In this document: positions 1-9,118 of the stretch, piece after piece
Numbering within the stretch: position 1 is the stretch's first letter
How the letters are laid out: every line of letters starts with the position of its first letter
NCBI GenBank assembly: GCA_937941455.1
Contig: CALDHM010000005.1
Coordinates: 95,636 to 159,635 of the forward strand
DNA: 64,000 nucleotides
Direction: 5' to 3'
DNA from: an uncultured Pirellulaceae bacterium
Lineage (GTDB): Bacteria > Planctomycetota > Planctomycetia > Pirellulales > Pirellulaceae
Made by a program: the position numbers and the translations under genes
The notes under the pieces: generated by a model
What the model saw: the letters and a program-made list of their open reading frames with translations, nothing else
What the model was told of the DNA's origin: nothing
The model's database searches: none

Positions 1-1067
1 AAGCGGGCTTCTTTGTCGGCGCTGTCGTGGTAGATCACGCCGCCGAACTGCATTCCCTCTTCGGCGCTCATCACGGGCTGCCGCTGATTGGCCACGATTC
101 CCACGCGATAGCCCCCGATGCGAGCGTAGCCGCAGACGATCGTCTTGCCGTACTCGGCCTTGTACTCCGAGAAGGTGTCGGCATCGACGAGGAACTTGAT
201 GAGCTCCCGGATGTCGAAGCGGGCTTGCGGCTCCATGGGAATGGCGTCGTAAATTTCGGTTACCTTGCGAGCTGCTGCGCGCGGCTCCGCGCGGCCAAAA
301 ACATCCGCATGAGGGTTGGGCGGAAACATCGAAACCAGCTCACGTACGCGGGCCAGGGCCGCGTCGTCGTTCGGCTCGCGGTAGTCGATCGTGCCGCTAA
401 TTTCGGCATGCATTTTTGCGCCGCCGAGATCTTCGTGAGTAACTTCCTGGCCGATGGCACTTTTGACCAGAGCGGGCCCAGCAAGGTAAAGTCCCGAGCC
501 CTCGGTCATGATCAGTTTGTCGCAAAGTACCGGCAGGTAACCTCCGCCCGCGACGCAGTTCCCCATGATGGCGGCCAGTTGCGGGATCCCCATGGCGGAG
601 ATCACCGAGTTGTTGCGAAAGATGCGTCCAAAGTCGTCCTCATCGGGAAAAATTTCGTCTTGCAGCGGCAGAAAAACGCCGGCCGAATCGACCAGATAGA
701 CCAGCGGCAGGCGACAATGCATCGCGATCCGCTGCGCCCGCAAAACCTTCTTGCACGTCATCGGGAAAAACGCCCCGGCCTTGATCGTCGCGTCGTTGGC
801 GATGATCATCACGTCGCGGCCGCTGACACGCCCCACCCCGCAGATGACGCTGGCCGACGGAGCCCCACCCCACTCGTCGTACATCTCGAAGGCCGCCCAC
901 AGGCCGACCTCCAGCCAGGAGGCGGGATCGTCCAGCAATTTGGCGATTCGCTCGCGAGCCGTCAGGCGACCTTTTTCGTGTTGCCGAGCGGCGGCCTTCT
1001 TGCCACCGCCAAGTTGGATGTGTTTGCTTTGGCTGTCGAACTGTTCAAGTAGGGTTTGCCAGGTCAT
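1..1067 (-). CDS. acyl-CoA carboxylase, carboxyltransferase (beta) subunit, cut by the window edge
   Basis: The reading frame starts at an ATG at 1067 and stays open to base 1, so about 355 N-terminal residues are visible and the C-terminus is missing. It matches the carboxyltransferase subunit of biotin-dependent propionyl/methylcrotonyl-type acyl-CoA carboxylases, which move CO2 from carboxybiotin to an acyl-CoA. Visible family marks are KGRLTARERI near residues 32-41, a glycine-rich acyl-CoA pocket (GNCVAGGGYLPVLCD) and the start of the second carboxyltransferase half (FDIRELIKFLVD). The presence of GGGYLPVL rather than a crotonase-like GGAY leans to the methylcrotonyl/geranyl type, but the substrate cannot be fixed from sequence. 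The biotin-carboxylase partner gene would lie to the left, outside the window. I see no clear ribosome binding site before the ATG. Confidence 0.88.
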   Translation of the reverse strand, partial: MTWQTLLEQFDSQSKHIQLGGGKKAAARQHEKGRLTARERIAKLLDDPASWLEVGLWAAFEMYDEWGGAPSASVICGVGRVSGRDVMIIANDATIKAGAFFPMTCKKVLRAQRIAMHCRLPLVYLVDSAGVFLPLQDEIFPDEDDFGRIFRNNSVISAMGIPQLAAIMGNCVAGGGYLPVLCDKLIMTEGSGLYLAGPALVKSAIGQEVTHEDLGGAKMHAEISGTIDYREPNDDAALARVRELVSMFPPNPHADVFGRAEPRAAARKVTEIYDAIPMEPQARFDIRELIKFLVDADTFSEYKAEYGKTIVCGYARIGGYRVGIVANQRQPVMSAEEGMQFGGVIYHDSADKEAR

Positions 1068-1309
1068 GCGAGTGAGTCTCGTCTGGTTTCACGTAGCAAG
1101 CGGCCGTTGGAACGCTCCCGCCGGAGCCTCAAGGATAACCACCGACGGCAGGTCTCGCGACTGGGGAGCGATCGGTCGGGCAGGAACATTTTGACCAACT
1201 CGCGGCAAGGGTCGGGCAACGGCCAGCAGTCAACGACGTCGCGCCCCGTGCGGGCAATCGAAGTTCCCGTCGGGTTCCGTCTGCCGCAACAAAGCAAATT
1301 GCCTAGAAT

Positions 1310-3601
1310 GTGGGCATGGAAAGTCTGAGTTTTTATCCGATTGCCGGCCCGCTGTGGATTGCCTTGATTGTCGCGGCGCTAGCCTCGTTGTTGCTGATTG
1401 GACCAAGCTTCGAGGGGCTTACGCCAGGACGCCGCGGTGCCTTGTCGCTGCTTCGCGCTATCTCGATTGGCCTAGTGCTGCTGGCGATGCTCCGGCCGGG
1501 TTGCTCGACGATGGTCGAGCGGCGGCAATCGGCGGTGATGTACGTGCTGGTGGACACATCTCGCTCGATGGACTTGCCCCATCGAGACGAACGGACGAAG
1601 CGGTGGAAGGCGCTGACCTCGATGCTGCTCGACAACCTCTCGGGTCTCGACCAACTGCGGCAGGAGCAGGTGGATATCCGCTTCCTGGCGTTCGACCAAA
1701 AATCGCGGCCGATCGACTACACCGATGGGATTTTGGCTCTCCCCCGCAGCCCGAACGGTGCCGAAACCGACATCGGCCGGGCCTTGGCCGACGTGCTCGC
1801 CGGAGTGCGCAACGAGCGGTTACTGGGTGTGGTCGTCGCCAGCGACGGCGTTCAGAACGTGGCCGATTCGGAGGTCGACCTGGTGAATGTGGCCAAGGAC
1901 TTCGGCAACCTCAGCGTTCCGTTATTTCCCGTCCCGTTTGGAACGGCTGCCGAGGTGGGCCAGTTCGCTGACGTGGCAATTGCCAATCTCCCCGACCACG
2001 ACACGGTGTTCGTCAAGAATCGCAAGACCGTGCGAGCGTCGCTGAGCAGTCGCGGCTACACGAACCAGCCGATTCGGGTGCAGCTTGTCATCTCAGCCCA
2101 AGGCAAACTCGACGAGGTGGTCGACGAAAAAGTCTACACGCCGCGGCAAAGCTACGAAGAACAAACGGTCGAACTCAACTACGTGCCGCAACAGGCGGGC
2201 AGTTACCGCATGACGGTGCGAGCGCTGAACATGCCCAATGAGCAATCGCTGTTGAACAATCAGCTCACATCGTTTTTGACGGTGTACGAGGGGGGCTTGC
2301 GCATCGCCCTGGTGGCCAACGTGGGCTGGTGGGAGCAAAGCCGACTGCGGCGCGTGCTGGCGTCGAAAGCCGACTCGGGGGGAAGCTCGCAGGGGATCGA
2401 CGTCGATTTTTTCCCGATCAACCCGCAGGACTACCGCAAGCCCCTCGACTTCGTGCCGATCTTCGGCGACAAGAGCTACGACATGTTCATCTTGGTCGAT
2501 GTCGACTCGCGCGTTTTCCGCCCGGGGAGCCTCGAGACGCTGCACAATGCGGTAGCGGCCGGCAAGGGGCTGATGATGTGCGGGGGGACGCACAGTTTCG
2601 GTCCAGGCTACTATTGGAACACCCCTTTGAAGGACGTCCTCCCGATTGTCATGCGACCCGAGGAGCGACAGGAATTCGAACGCGAAGTGCGCAAGGATTT
2701 CCACATTCTCGGCCCGATCGCCTTGGTCCCGGCCGCCGATTCGCCGCTGGTGCGTTTGAGTGATGACGAAGCCGTTGCCGCGCCGTGGGCCAAGTTGCCG
2801 CCGATACCCAGCATCAACCGCTTGTTGGGGGTCAAACCGACGGCGGAGGTCTTGCTCAAGACCTCCAAAAACGAACCTGTCCTGGTGGCAGGCAAATACG
2901 GGAATGGCCGCGTGCTGGCCTTTGCCGCCAATTCGACGTGGCTATGGTACAACCATCGGAAACTCAATGAGTACAAGAGGTTTTGGCAACAAGTCATCTT
3001 GTGGTTGGCCCTGCCCGACGGGGCGACTAAGGACAGCGTGCGCATCTACATGTCCCAGCGGCGATTCCAGCCGGGTTCGACGGTGATGTTTTCGGCCGAG
3101 GCGCGGACGGCGGCGGGCCAGCCGATTCCCGGTGCGAACTATGAAGCCCGTTTGCTGGGCCCCGACGGTGTCGAGCATCTGGTGGCTGTCGTGCCCGGCC
3201 GCAATCTGCCCCAAGGCGAAGTCAACCGCGACTGGGTGATGGCACCGGGCATCTATTCCTTGCGTGTGGTCGCCAGTGAGGGGGGGGAGCGGATCGGCGA
3301 GTCGGAGATCGAGTTCGAGGTCAGCGATCAAGACAAAGAAAAGGCGAATCCTGCGGCTGATTTTCGGCTGCTGTCGCGGTTGGCGGAGGAAACGAAAGAC
3401 GCAGGGGGACGCGTCGTGGATCCGATCGACTTCGGCAAGTTCCTGAGTGAGATCGCGGATCAACCGGGGATGCTGAAGATCGAAATCCCGCAGCGTTGGC
3501 ATTTGGGGACCACACCTGCCGACGCGTCGTTATTCTTGATCGTCTTTGTTACCGTCATGTCGATTGAATGGGCGCTGCGAAAGAAATGGGGCTTAGTCTA
3601 A
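1310..3601 (+). CDS. membrane-anchored VWA-domain protein with glutamine-amidotransferase-like module
   Basis: A 763-residue protein starting at GTG 1310, or at ATG 1316 two codons later; neither has a good Shine-Dalgarno. Two hydrophobic segments lie at about residues 14-32 and 47-61. A von Willebrand A domain follows, with an intact MIDAS DTSRS at 82-86. The middle part (YDMFILVDVDSR, then AVAAGKGLMMCGGTHSFGPG) resembles the class I glutamine-amidotransferase-like fold found in planctomycete 'VWA + GATase' proteins; no catalytic Cys-His pair is obvious. A second hydrophobic stretch near the C-terminus (LFLIVFVTVMSIEWALRKKWG) suggests both ends are anchored in the membrane, with the large middle part probably periplasmic. 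Such proteins are abundant in planctomycetes, often near BatA/MoxR genes, but no such genes are seen here. Function unknown. Confidence 0.85.
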   Translation: MGMESLSFYPIAGPLWIALIVAALASLLLIGPSFEGLTPGRRGALSLLRAISIGLVLLAMLRPGCSTMVERRQSAVMYVLVDTSRSMDLPHRDERTKRWKALTSMLLDNLSGLDQLRQEQVDIRFLAFDQKSRPIDYTDGILALPRSPNGAETDIGRALADVLAGVRNERLLGVVVASDGVQNVADSEVDLVNVAKDFGNLSVPLFPVPFGTAAEVGQFADVAIANLPDHDTVFVKNRKTVRASLSSRGYTNQPIRVQLVISAQGKLDEVVDEKVYTPRQSYEEQTVELNYVPQQAGSYRMTVRALNMPNEQSLLNNQLTSFLTVYEGGLRIALVANVGWWEQSRLRRVLASKADSGGSSQGIDVDFFPINPQDYRKPLDFVPIFGDKSYDMFILVDVDSRVFRPGSLETLHNAVAAGKGLMMCGGTHSFGPGYYWNTPLKDVLPIVMRPEERQEFEREVRKDFHILGPIALVPAADSPLVRLSDDEAVAAPWAKLPPIPSINRLLGVKPTAEVLLKTSKNEPVLVAGKYGNGRVLAFAANSTWLWYNHRKLNEYKRFWQQVILWLALPDGATKDSVRIYMSQRRFQPGSTVMFSAEARTAAGQPIPGANYEARLLGPDGVEHLVAVVPGRNLPQGEVNRDWVMAPGIYSLRVVASEGGERIGESEIEFEVSDQDKEKANPAADFRLLSRLAEETKDAGGRVVDPIDFGKFLSEIADQPGMLKIEIPQRWHLGTTPADASLFLIVFVTVMSIEWALRKKWGLV

Positions 3602-3857
3602 CGCAGGCTGTTGCCCCCCCCCTCTCTCTCCAGCTTTGCCAGACCGATACTCCCGCTGCGGGTAGATCGTGCAAGATTAAACGTTGAGCTGTTTCGGGGC
3701 TCCCAAACCTCGGAATTTCTCGCTCCATCTTCCCGCGGGGAGTGTTGAGGCGCAGCCGCGGAGAGGGCTGGAAGCGGGGACACTCAGTCGCAGGCCGGGG
3801 CGGCTCTGCCCCGAGGAACGCAAAGGAGCAAACGCTTCCTCCCCATGCCCCTGCGAA
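3602..3857. other. intergenic between convergent genes, holds a GC-rich hairpin repeat
   Basis: The VWA gene (plus) and parB (minus) converge on this 256-bp gap. It contains one copy of the dispersed hairpin family at 3728-3780 and no convincing ORF or T-tract terminator. Confidence 0.6.
3728..3780. repeat. dispersed intergenic hairpin, diverged copy
   Basis: Layout is CCCGCGGGGAGTG, then GCGCAGCCGC, then GGAGAGGGCTGG. It shares the 'GGGAG - GC palindrome - GAGAGGG' plan with copies near 10557, 15188, 26619 and 58840, but is more diverged. Confidence 0.5.
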
Positions 3858-4862
3858 CTATCCCGCCTGGCGTTTCCGGGAACTCGACAAAATTCCGAAA
3901 ATTCGCTGGAATTCCTCATGATTTGCGAAATGAATGACGAATGAGCCGCGACCCGTTTTGTTCGAGCGAATGGCTACTTTCGTGCCGAGCTCGAGTCGCA
4001 AATCCTTTTCGAGCGATTCGATCTGTGGCGACTTCCCGCGGGAGGCCGAGGGAGCAGGGGTTTTGAAGGGGACCACGTCTTGGTCTTCGGCGTGAATCCT
4101 TTCGGCGACCATCTGTTCCGTCGCTCGGACGCTTAGCCCCTGATCTTTAATGATTTTGGCGAATTCGAGCTGTAAATTTTCTTCGCCGAGGGGCAACAGG
4201 GCCCGAGCGTGTCCCATCGTCAAAGACCCTTGCTGTAGGTCCGATTGAATGGCGCGCGGCAGCTCCAGCAGTCGCATCAAGTTGGCGATCGTCGAGCGGT
4301 CGATCTTCAGGCGTTGCGCCAGGTCCTCTTGGGTGCAACCGTGCTCATCGAGGTAACGGCGAAAGGACAAACCTTTTTCGATGGGATTGAGGTCCTTGCG
4401 TTGCAGATTTTCAACGATCGCCAGTTCCGCAACCAGGCGATCGTCGGCCTCGCGAACGCGTGCGGGGATGGTAGCCCACCCGGCCCGGATCGCCGCACGC
4501 AGCCGCCGTTCGCCGCTGATGAGCTGATAACGGTTGCCCACGCGGCGGACCAGGATCGGCTGGAGAATGTCGTGATCCTTGAGGCTTTCGGCCAGCGACG
4601 CGATTTCGGATTCGCTGAAGTCACGCCGGGGCTGGAATGGATTTTCTTCGATTTCGTGCACGCTGAGCCGCAGCAATCCCTCGTGAGGCCCCGCACCGGT
4701 GGGGGAGGCCGCTACCGCGGCATGCAGGGGACTTTGTTGCTCGATGTCGTTCTCGGCGATGAATTCGGCCACGCCGTCATCGGTCGAGGTGGAGTGAGTT
4801 GAGTTGAGCAGGGCTTCCAAGCCGCGACCCAGACGCTTCTTTTTTTGATTGTTAGGAAACAC
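3858..4862 (-). CDS. parB: chromosome partitioning protein ParB (CTP-dependent clamp)
   Basis: A 334-residue ParB/Spo0J protein. The N-terminal RLGRGLEALL (10-19) is the usual ParA-stimulating region. The ParB/sulfiredoxin-like domain carries NPFQPR (74-79) and the CTP-binding GERR box (117-120), followed by ENLQRKDLNPIE (151-162). The helix-turn-helix that reads parS lies around 178-200, with LTMGHARALL at 214-223. The C-terminal dimerisation region follows a charged linker. The 5' end overlaps the end of parA by 11 bases, so the two are one operon with parA first. Two parS-like palindromes lie upstream of parA. Family knowledge: ParB loads at parS, slides as a CTP clamp and works with ParA to segregate origins. 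Confidence 0.96.
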   Translation of the reverse strand: MFPNNQKKKRLGRGLEALLNSTHSTSTDDGVAEFIAENDIEQQSPLHAAVAASPTGAGPHEGLLRLSVHEIEENPFQPRRDFSESEIASLAESLKDHDILQPILVRRVGNRYQLISGERRLRAAIRAGWATIPARVREADDRLVAELAIVENLQRKDLNPIEKGLSFRRYLDEHGCTQEDLAQRLKIDRSTIANLMRLLELPRAIQSDLQQGSLTMGHARALLPLGEENLQLEFAKIIKDQGLSVRATEQMVAERIHAEDQDVVPFKTPAPSASRGKSPQIESLEKDLRLELGTKVAIRSNKTGRGSFVIHFANHEEFQRIFGILSSSRKRQAG

Positions 4863-5613
4863 TGTCGAAGATCTCCATGCAAAGTTCTATGTAGGCCCGC
4901 GCGCCGCGAGAGCGGGGCGCGTACTCCAGCACACTTTTGCCGTGGCTGGGCGCCTCGCTCACCAGGACGTCGCGAGGAATAGTTGTTGAAAATACGATTT
5001 CACCGAAAAAATCCCGAACCTGTTCATCCACTTCTTGCGTAAGCTCTAAGTGGTGGTCGTACATCGTGAGCAAGATGCCGCCGAAGGCGAGTTGACGTTG
5101 GCTGGACCGCATGATGTCGCGAATCAATTCGATCATTTGCGTCAGCCCCTCCATCGCGAAGTACTCGCATTGGATCGGCATCAAGACCTCGTCGGAGGCC
5201 CGCAGTGCGGTTTGCGTCAGCCTGCCCAACGACGGTGGAGAGTCGATCACGACGTAGTCGAAGATCTGGGTCCCCTCGGTCAAGTGCTCGACGACATGCT
5301 CGGCCTGTAGCGGGTCGGCATGAGCCAGTGTGTCCGCGTCGCGCGCTCGGCGGCTCCCTGGCAGTAGATACAACTCGGTGACCTCCGTGGGTACAACCCG
5401 TTGCCGCAACGGTTCGCCGACGAGCAGGGGGTGGACGTCGACGGGACGTTGCCCGACTCCGCTCGTGGCGTTGCATTGCGGGTCGAGGTCAACCAGTAGG
5501 GTGGCGTGACCGGCCAAGGCGAAAGCGGTGGCCAAATTGATGGCCGTGGTCGTTTTGCCCACGCCCCCTTTTTGGTTCGCAATGCAAAATGTCCTGGTCA
5601 CGGTTGCTAGCAT
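4852..5613 (-). CDS. parA: chromosome partitioning ATPase ParA/Soj
   Basis: A 253-residue deviant-Walker ATPase. The P-loop KGGVGKTTT is at 15-23 with the signature lysine at 15. The Walker A' strand LLVDLDPQ spans 39-46, and a VIDSPPSLG Walker B segment lies mid-protein. The length matches chromosomal ParA (about 250-260 residues) with no N-terminal HTH extension, unlike plasmid ParA. Encoded just upstream of parB and overlapping it by 11 bases. Expected role: nonspecific DNA-bound ATPase that moves ParB-parS complexes. The start ATG at 5613 has no strong SD; Met1 is 14 residues before the P-loop lysine, which is normal for this family. Confidence 0.96.
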   Translation of the reverse strand: MLATVTRTFCIANQKGGVGKTTTAINLATAFALAGHATLLVDLDPQCNATSGVGQRPVDVHPLLVGEPLRQRVVPTEVTELYLLPGSRRARDADTLAHADPLQAEHVVEHLTEGTQIFDYVVIDSPPSLGRLTQTALRASDEVLMPIQCEYFAMEGLTQMIELIRDIMRSSQRQLAFGGILLTMYDHHLELTQEVDEQVRDFFGEIVFSTTIPRDVLVSEAPSHGKSVLEYAPRSRGARAYIELCMEIFDSVS

Positions 5614-5986
5614 GCTGTAGCGGATTAAGTGTGAAATGGGAGGGATTACTTAGCAAGTTGTCGTGGAACGGGGAAGTTCAATTTCGCGGATGGTAGCGTC
5701 AGGATTCGGACGGGACCGGGGCGGCCAAGTCAGTTGGCCGTCCCCGAGTCTGTTGGACGAGAACTCTAACTCGCAAACACAGTCCTACGCGCACTCCTAG
5801 TCGTACTCGATTCGAGCCGGAGGCCCTCCATCAAGTCGTCAACGCTGTCGACGCGGAATAGGCACCGACCGAACTTCGCAAAGGGGGGACGGCCGAAGGT
5901 CGATTCTGTCAGCAGGTGTTTTTCGAGTACGAGTGCGATTACCGCGTTGCTGAGTACGAGTACGAAAAAAGGGGACGTGTCGCGCG

Positions 5987-6002
5987 AGTTACACGTGAAA
6001 CT
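5987..6002. promoter_or_regulatory. parS-like ParB-binding palindrome, site 1
   Basis: Reads AGTTACACGTGAAACT. The inner 14 bases match the bacterial chromosomal parS core GTTNCACGTGAAAC exactly. It sits about 370 bases upstream of parA, a common arrangement. Confidence 0.88.
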
Positions 6003-6092
6003 GGGATCTGGGCTTGGCAGGACAGCCCTGGGAGCACCGATGGCAACAGGGTTTACCAAGTTGGTTGGATTTCCCCAAGTCGCAGAATCACC

Positions 6093-6108
6093 AGTTCCAC
6101 GTGAAACT
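6093..6108. promoter_or_regulatory. parS-like ParB-binding palindrome, site 2
   Basis: Reads AGTTCCACGTGAAACT, again an exact match to GTTNCACGTGAAAC, 106 bases from the first site. The same flanking A and T are present in both sites, so the full 16-mers differ at one base only. Confidence 0.88.
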
Positions 6109-6248
6109 GCCTAGATTGCCAAATCGTTCAAAGCGATCAATCTTCGTTTTTCGCCGGGGCTTTCGCTGTGAACGCGGCATTCAATAAAAAAGGGCAGGGG
6201 CCTGATTCGGCATGAGCAGATTAGGCTGAGACTGAAAATTGTCTCCGG

Positions 6249-6279
6249 CAAAAAACAGGGGCCTCGATGGGCCCCTGTT
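6249..6279 (-). terminator. Rho-independent terminator of ahcY
   Basis: On the minus strand a perfect 10-bp stem (AACAGGGGCC / GGCCCCTGTT, 6-nt loop) is followed by a run of Ts (6250-6255 on the plus strand are As). It lies about 50 bases past the ahcY stop codon. Confidence 0.85.
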
Positions 6280-6331
6280 GGTTGTTGCTGCGAGGGTTCG
6301 TCCGTCGGGTTCGCTGGACAAATGGCCAGGT

Positions 6332-7660
6332 TTAGTAGCGGTAATGCTCCGGCTTGAATGGTCCTTCGACGGGAACGCCCAGGTATTCGGCTTGCTTCGG
6401 CGTCAGCTTGGTCAGCTTCACACCGATGTGCTCCAGGTGCAGCCGAGCGACTTCCTCATCGAGCCGTTTTGGCAGCGTGTGAACGCCGACGGGATATTGG
6501 TCCGTTTCGGTCCAGAGCGAAATCTGAGCCATCGTTTGGTTCGTGAAGGAATTGCTCATCACGAACGAGGGGTGGCCCGTGGCGCAGCCGAGGTTCACGA
6601 GGCGGCCTTCAGCCAACAAGAGGAGCGAGCGACCGGTTTTTTTGTTGGTGTAGCGGTCGACTTGGGGCTTGATTTCTTGCTTGGTCCATTTGCCGGCGGC
6701 GACTTGTTCGTTGAGCCAAGCGACTTGGATCTCGTTGTCGAAGTGGCCGATGTTGCAGACGATCGCGTCGTTGGGCATTTGCTCCATGTGTTCGCCGCGG
6801 ACGACGTCGATATTGCCGGTCGCCGTGACAAAGATATTACCGATGGCGGCAGCTTCTTCCATCGTGGTGACTTGGAAGCCCTCCATGGCGGCCTGCAGGG
6901 CGTTGATCGGATCGATTTCGGTCACGATCACGCGACCGCCGTAGCGTTGCATCGAGTGAGCGCAGCCCTTGCCGACATCGCCGTAGCCGCACACCACGAC
7001 AACCTTGCCGGCGATCATCACGTCGGTCGCCCGCTTGATGCCGTCAGCCAGCGACTCGCGGCAGCCGTACAAGTTGTCAAACTTGCTCTTGGTCACCGAG
7101 TCGTTAACGTTGATGGCTGGGATCTTCAATTCGCCCTTCTCGTGCATTTGGTACAAACGGTGGACGCCCGTAGTGGTTTCTTCCGACAGGCCGCGGATGT
7201 CCGACAGCAGTTCTGGATATTTGTAGTGGACCATGTGGGTCAGGTCGCCGCCGTCATCCAGAATCATGTTCAGCGGCTTGCCGTCAGGGAAAAACAGCGT
7301 CTGCTCGATGCACCAATCGAATTCCTCGTTGGTCATTCCCTTCCAGGCGTAGACTGGAATGCCGCGGGCGGCCATTGCGGCGGCCGCGTGGTCTTGGGTC
7401 GAGAAGATATTGCAGCTGCTCCAAGTGACCTGAGCACCGAGTTCGACCAGCGTCTCGATCAAGACGGCGGTTTGGATCGTCATGTGCAGGCAGCCCGCAA
7501 TGCGAGCGCCGGCCAACGGCTTGGAGGGGCCGTACTTTTTGCGAAGGGCCATCAAGCCGGGCATTTCATTTTCGGCCAGCACGATTTCGCGGCGGCCCCA
7601 ATCGGCGAGCGAGATGTCTTTGACTTTGTACGGAAGCCGTTCGGTAGCTAGGGTGGACAC
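6332..7660 (-). CDS. ahcY: adenosylhomocysteinase (S-adenosyl-L-homocysteine hydrolase)
   Basis: A 442-residue cytosolic NAD-dependent enzyme that splits S-adenosylhomocysteine into adenosine and homocysteine, removing the product inhibitor of methyltransferases. The family signature [15 protein letters not shown] covers 81-95. The NAD-binding loop GYGDVGKG is at 225-232, preceded by the substrate-binding segment [16 protein letters not shown]. The C-terminus is the conserved KPEHYRY. The start is GTG at 7660, supported by AGGAG nine bases upstream. A strong terminator follows the gene. I looked for an SAH riboswitch in the roughly 240-bp leader and saw none. Confidence 0.97.
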   Translation of the reverse strand: MSTLATERLPYKVKDISLADWGRREIVLAENEMPGLMALRKKYGPSKPLAGARIAGCLHMTIQTAVLIETLVELGAQVTWSSCNIFSTQDHAAAAMAARGIPVYAWKGMTNEEFDWCIEQTLFFPDGKPLNMILDDGGDLTHMVHYKYPELLSDIRGLSEETTTGVHRLYQMHEKGELKIPAINVNDSVTKSKFDNLYGCRESLADGIKRATDVMIAGKVVVVCGYGDVGKGCAHSMQRYGGRVIVTEIDPINALQAAMEGFQVTTMEEAAAIGNIFVTATGNIDVVRGEHMEQMPNDAIVCNIGHFDNEIQVAWLNEQVAAGKWTKQEIKPQVDRYTNKKTGRSLLLLAEGRLVNLGCATGHPSFVMSNSFTNQTMAQISLWTETDQYPVGVHTLPKRLDEEVARLHLEHIGVKLTKLTPKQAEYLGVPVEGPFKPEHYRY

Positions 7661-7903
7661 AGTAATAAACTCCTGAAAATTTCGAAAAAACCGGTTCAGA
7701 ATTGGCCGTCGAGAGCCGAAAAATGTTAGCTTCCCTGCGCGCCACTTATGGTAGCCTCAACCGACCATCTCTTTCAATCCGCAACGCGAATAAGCCCGCA
7801 AAATTCGGCAAAAATGTCGCGGAGCGGCTCTATCGCGGCGCAGACTACCTGTACGCTCAGAGCGGGGAACTGGTTCGACGAGGGGGGCTGGCTTCATGGC
7901 CGC

Positions 7904-8350
7904 TTAACGATTGGAGGGGAACTTCGATTGCTCGTCGAGGTACAGATCGTAGTCCTTTAGGCGATCCGGCGGACGCGTCGCCTCGACGAAGCAGGCCGGG
8001 AGGCAATACAGGCTCATCACGATCCCGACCCAGATCAGCATCGCGCCGAGCAACCCGAGCTTGCTTCCCGATTCGGTCACCGCGCCGCTTTGGTCGTCGA
8101 TCGTCGGTGGCTTCGTCCCGCGGACCAGCAGCCAACCCACGAGCACGGCGATGGTTGCCGCGATTTGATAGGGGCCGTACAGCGGACATGCCATCGCCAA
8201 GAAACAAAACCCGCCGATCAACGCGACCAGCCCCATCAGATGCAGCAACGAAAACCGGCGCGGCACGACGCTGGTTAGCGGTGTCGCGTCGGCTGATATA
8301 TGGGAGGAATCGGCCGAGTCACCGCTGGTTGTAGCATCCCGTTCGGTCAT
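7904..8350 (-). CDS. hypothetical membrane protein, translationally coupled to trpF
   Basis: A 148-residue protein starting at ATG 8350; the ATG overlaps the trpF stop as ATGA, so translation is probably coupled. An open frame continues further upstream but runs inside trpF, so that longer start is unlikely. After a Ser/Thr-rich cytosolic N-terminus there are three hydrophobic segments: LMGLVALIGGFCFLAMAC, IAATIAVLVGWLLV and LGAMLIWVGIVMSLYCL. The short charged tail ends LDEQSKFPSNR. I do not recognise a family. The link with trpF may be positional only. A 243-bp gap separates it from ahcY on the same strand. Confidence 0.72.
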   Translation of the reverse strand: MTERDATTSGDSADSSHISADATPLTSVVPRRFSLLHLMGLVALIGGFCFLAMACPLYGPYQIAATIAVLVGWLLVRGTKPPTIDDQSGAVTESGSKLGLLGAMLIWVGIVMSLYCLPACFVEATRPPDRLKDYDLYLDEQSKFPSNR

Positions 8351-9051
8351 CGCTGGGCCTCCCCCTGAGCCTCGGTGAACGCCTGCAGGGCCGCCGTCAC
8401 GAATTGCTGGACCAACAAGCTGCTTTTGACCCCCGGCTTGTTCTCGACGCCGCTTGCCACATCGACGCCGTCGGGATGCGTTTCCGCAATCGCCGCGGCG
8501 ATATTCGCGGGGTTCAGGCCTCCGGCAAGGATGAAATGGATGCTCGGGTAGGTGGCGCGCCATTGAGAAATCGCTTGACCAGCCGCGCTCCAGTCGAGGC
8601 TTTTGCCGCTGCCGCCGAAGCCAGGAGAGGCGGAGTCCAGCAAGAACTGTCGCACGCCGGCACTGTACCAATTGGCGATCTCGTGGGACGCGGCCGCGAA
8701 GTCATCGCCGCGAACCCGCACGGCACGGATGACTCGCTGAGGACCGATTTCTGCCGCGAATTCGCGGGGCTCATCCCCGTGCAGTTGGATCCAATCCAGC
8801 CCCACGGTGGCCGCGATTTCATTGATATCGGCCGGTCTCCGATTGACAAAGACGCCGACCAGCTGCACGGTGGGGGGGGAGCGACGTAGGGCGACGGCGG
8901 TCTCGAGAGCCCATTCGGTTGCGACGTAGCGCGAGCTGCGGGGATAAAAGTTGAACCCGATGGCTTCCGCTCCGCTCGCGGTGCAGGCCACGGCGTCGGT
9001 CAGGGAAGTGATCCCGCAAATCTTGATTCGGCTCGTGAACGGTTCAGGCAT
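8347..9051 (-). CDS. trpF: phosphoribosylanthranilate isomerase
   Basis: A 234-residue TIM-barrel enzyme of tryptophan synthesis that converts phosphoribosylanthranilate to CdRP. Strand 1 carries KICGIT with the catalytic cysteine at residue 12. Later barrel strands give VGVFVN, IQLHGDE, LLDSASPGFGGSGK with the catalytic aspartate and a phosphate-binding glycine loop, and ILAGGLNPANI, the second phosphate site. The length is slightly above the usual 200-220 residues because of a C-terminal extension. No other trp genes are nearby, so trpF is isolated from a trp operon. It leads a two-gene unit with the membrane protein that follows. Confidence 0.95.
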   Translation of the reverse strand: MPEPFTSRIKICGITSLTDAVACTASGAEAIGFNFYPRSSRYVATEWALETAVALRRSPPTVQLVGVFVNRRPADINEIAATVGLDWIQLHGDEPREFAAEIGPQRVIRAVRVRGDDFAAASHEIANWYSAGVRQFLLDSASPGFGGSGKSLDWSAAGQAISQWRATYPSIHFILAGGLNPANIAAAIAETHPDGVDVASGVENKPGVKSSLLVQQFVTAALQAFTEAQGEAQR

Positions 9052-9118
9052 TTTCGTTGATTAATGTGCAGGCCTCCGGGGACCGCGTGAGGGCTTGGTT
9101 CCAGTCCCGTTGGATCTA

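Larger units (their letters stand above)
5614..6248. other. intergenic region upstream of parAB containing parS sites
   Basis: A gap of roughly 640 bp between parA and the ahcY terminator with no convincing gene. It holds two parS-like palindromes (5987-6002 and 6093-6108) and a set of GAGTACGA motifs: TCGTACTCGA at 5801-5810 is the exact complement of TCGAGTACGA at 5923-5932, and a tandem GAGTACGAGTACGA lies at 5952-5965. The parAB promoter should lie here but no clear -35/-10 was found. Confidence 0.6.

Noticed and set aside
27..1052. 341-codon plus-strand ORF
   Set aside because: It is the antisense of the acyl-CoA carboxylase gene; the minus-strand frame has clear family motifs.
1081..1097. 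GGTTTCACGTAGC as a third parS site
   Set aside because: Only one half-site matches; the right arm GAAAC is missing.
5766..6059. 97-codon minus-strand and overlapping plus-strand ORF upstream of parA
   Set aside because: No SD or family features; the region is explained by parS sites and short repeated motifs.
7661..7903. SAH riboswitch upstream of ahcY
   Set aside because: No conserved SAH-riboswitch core seen in the leader; only a normal SD.
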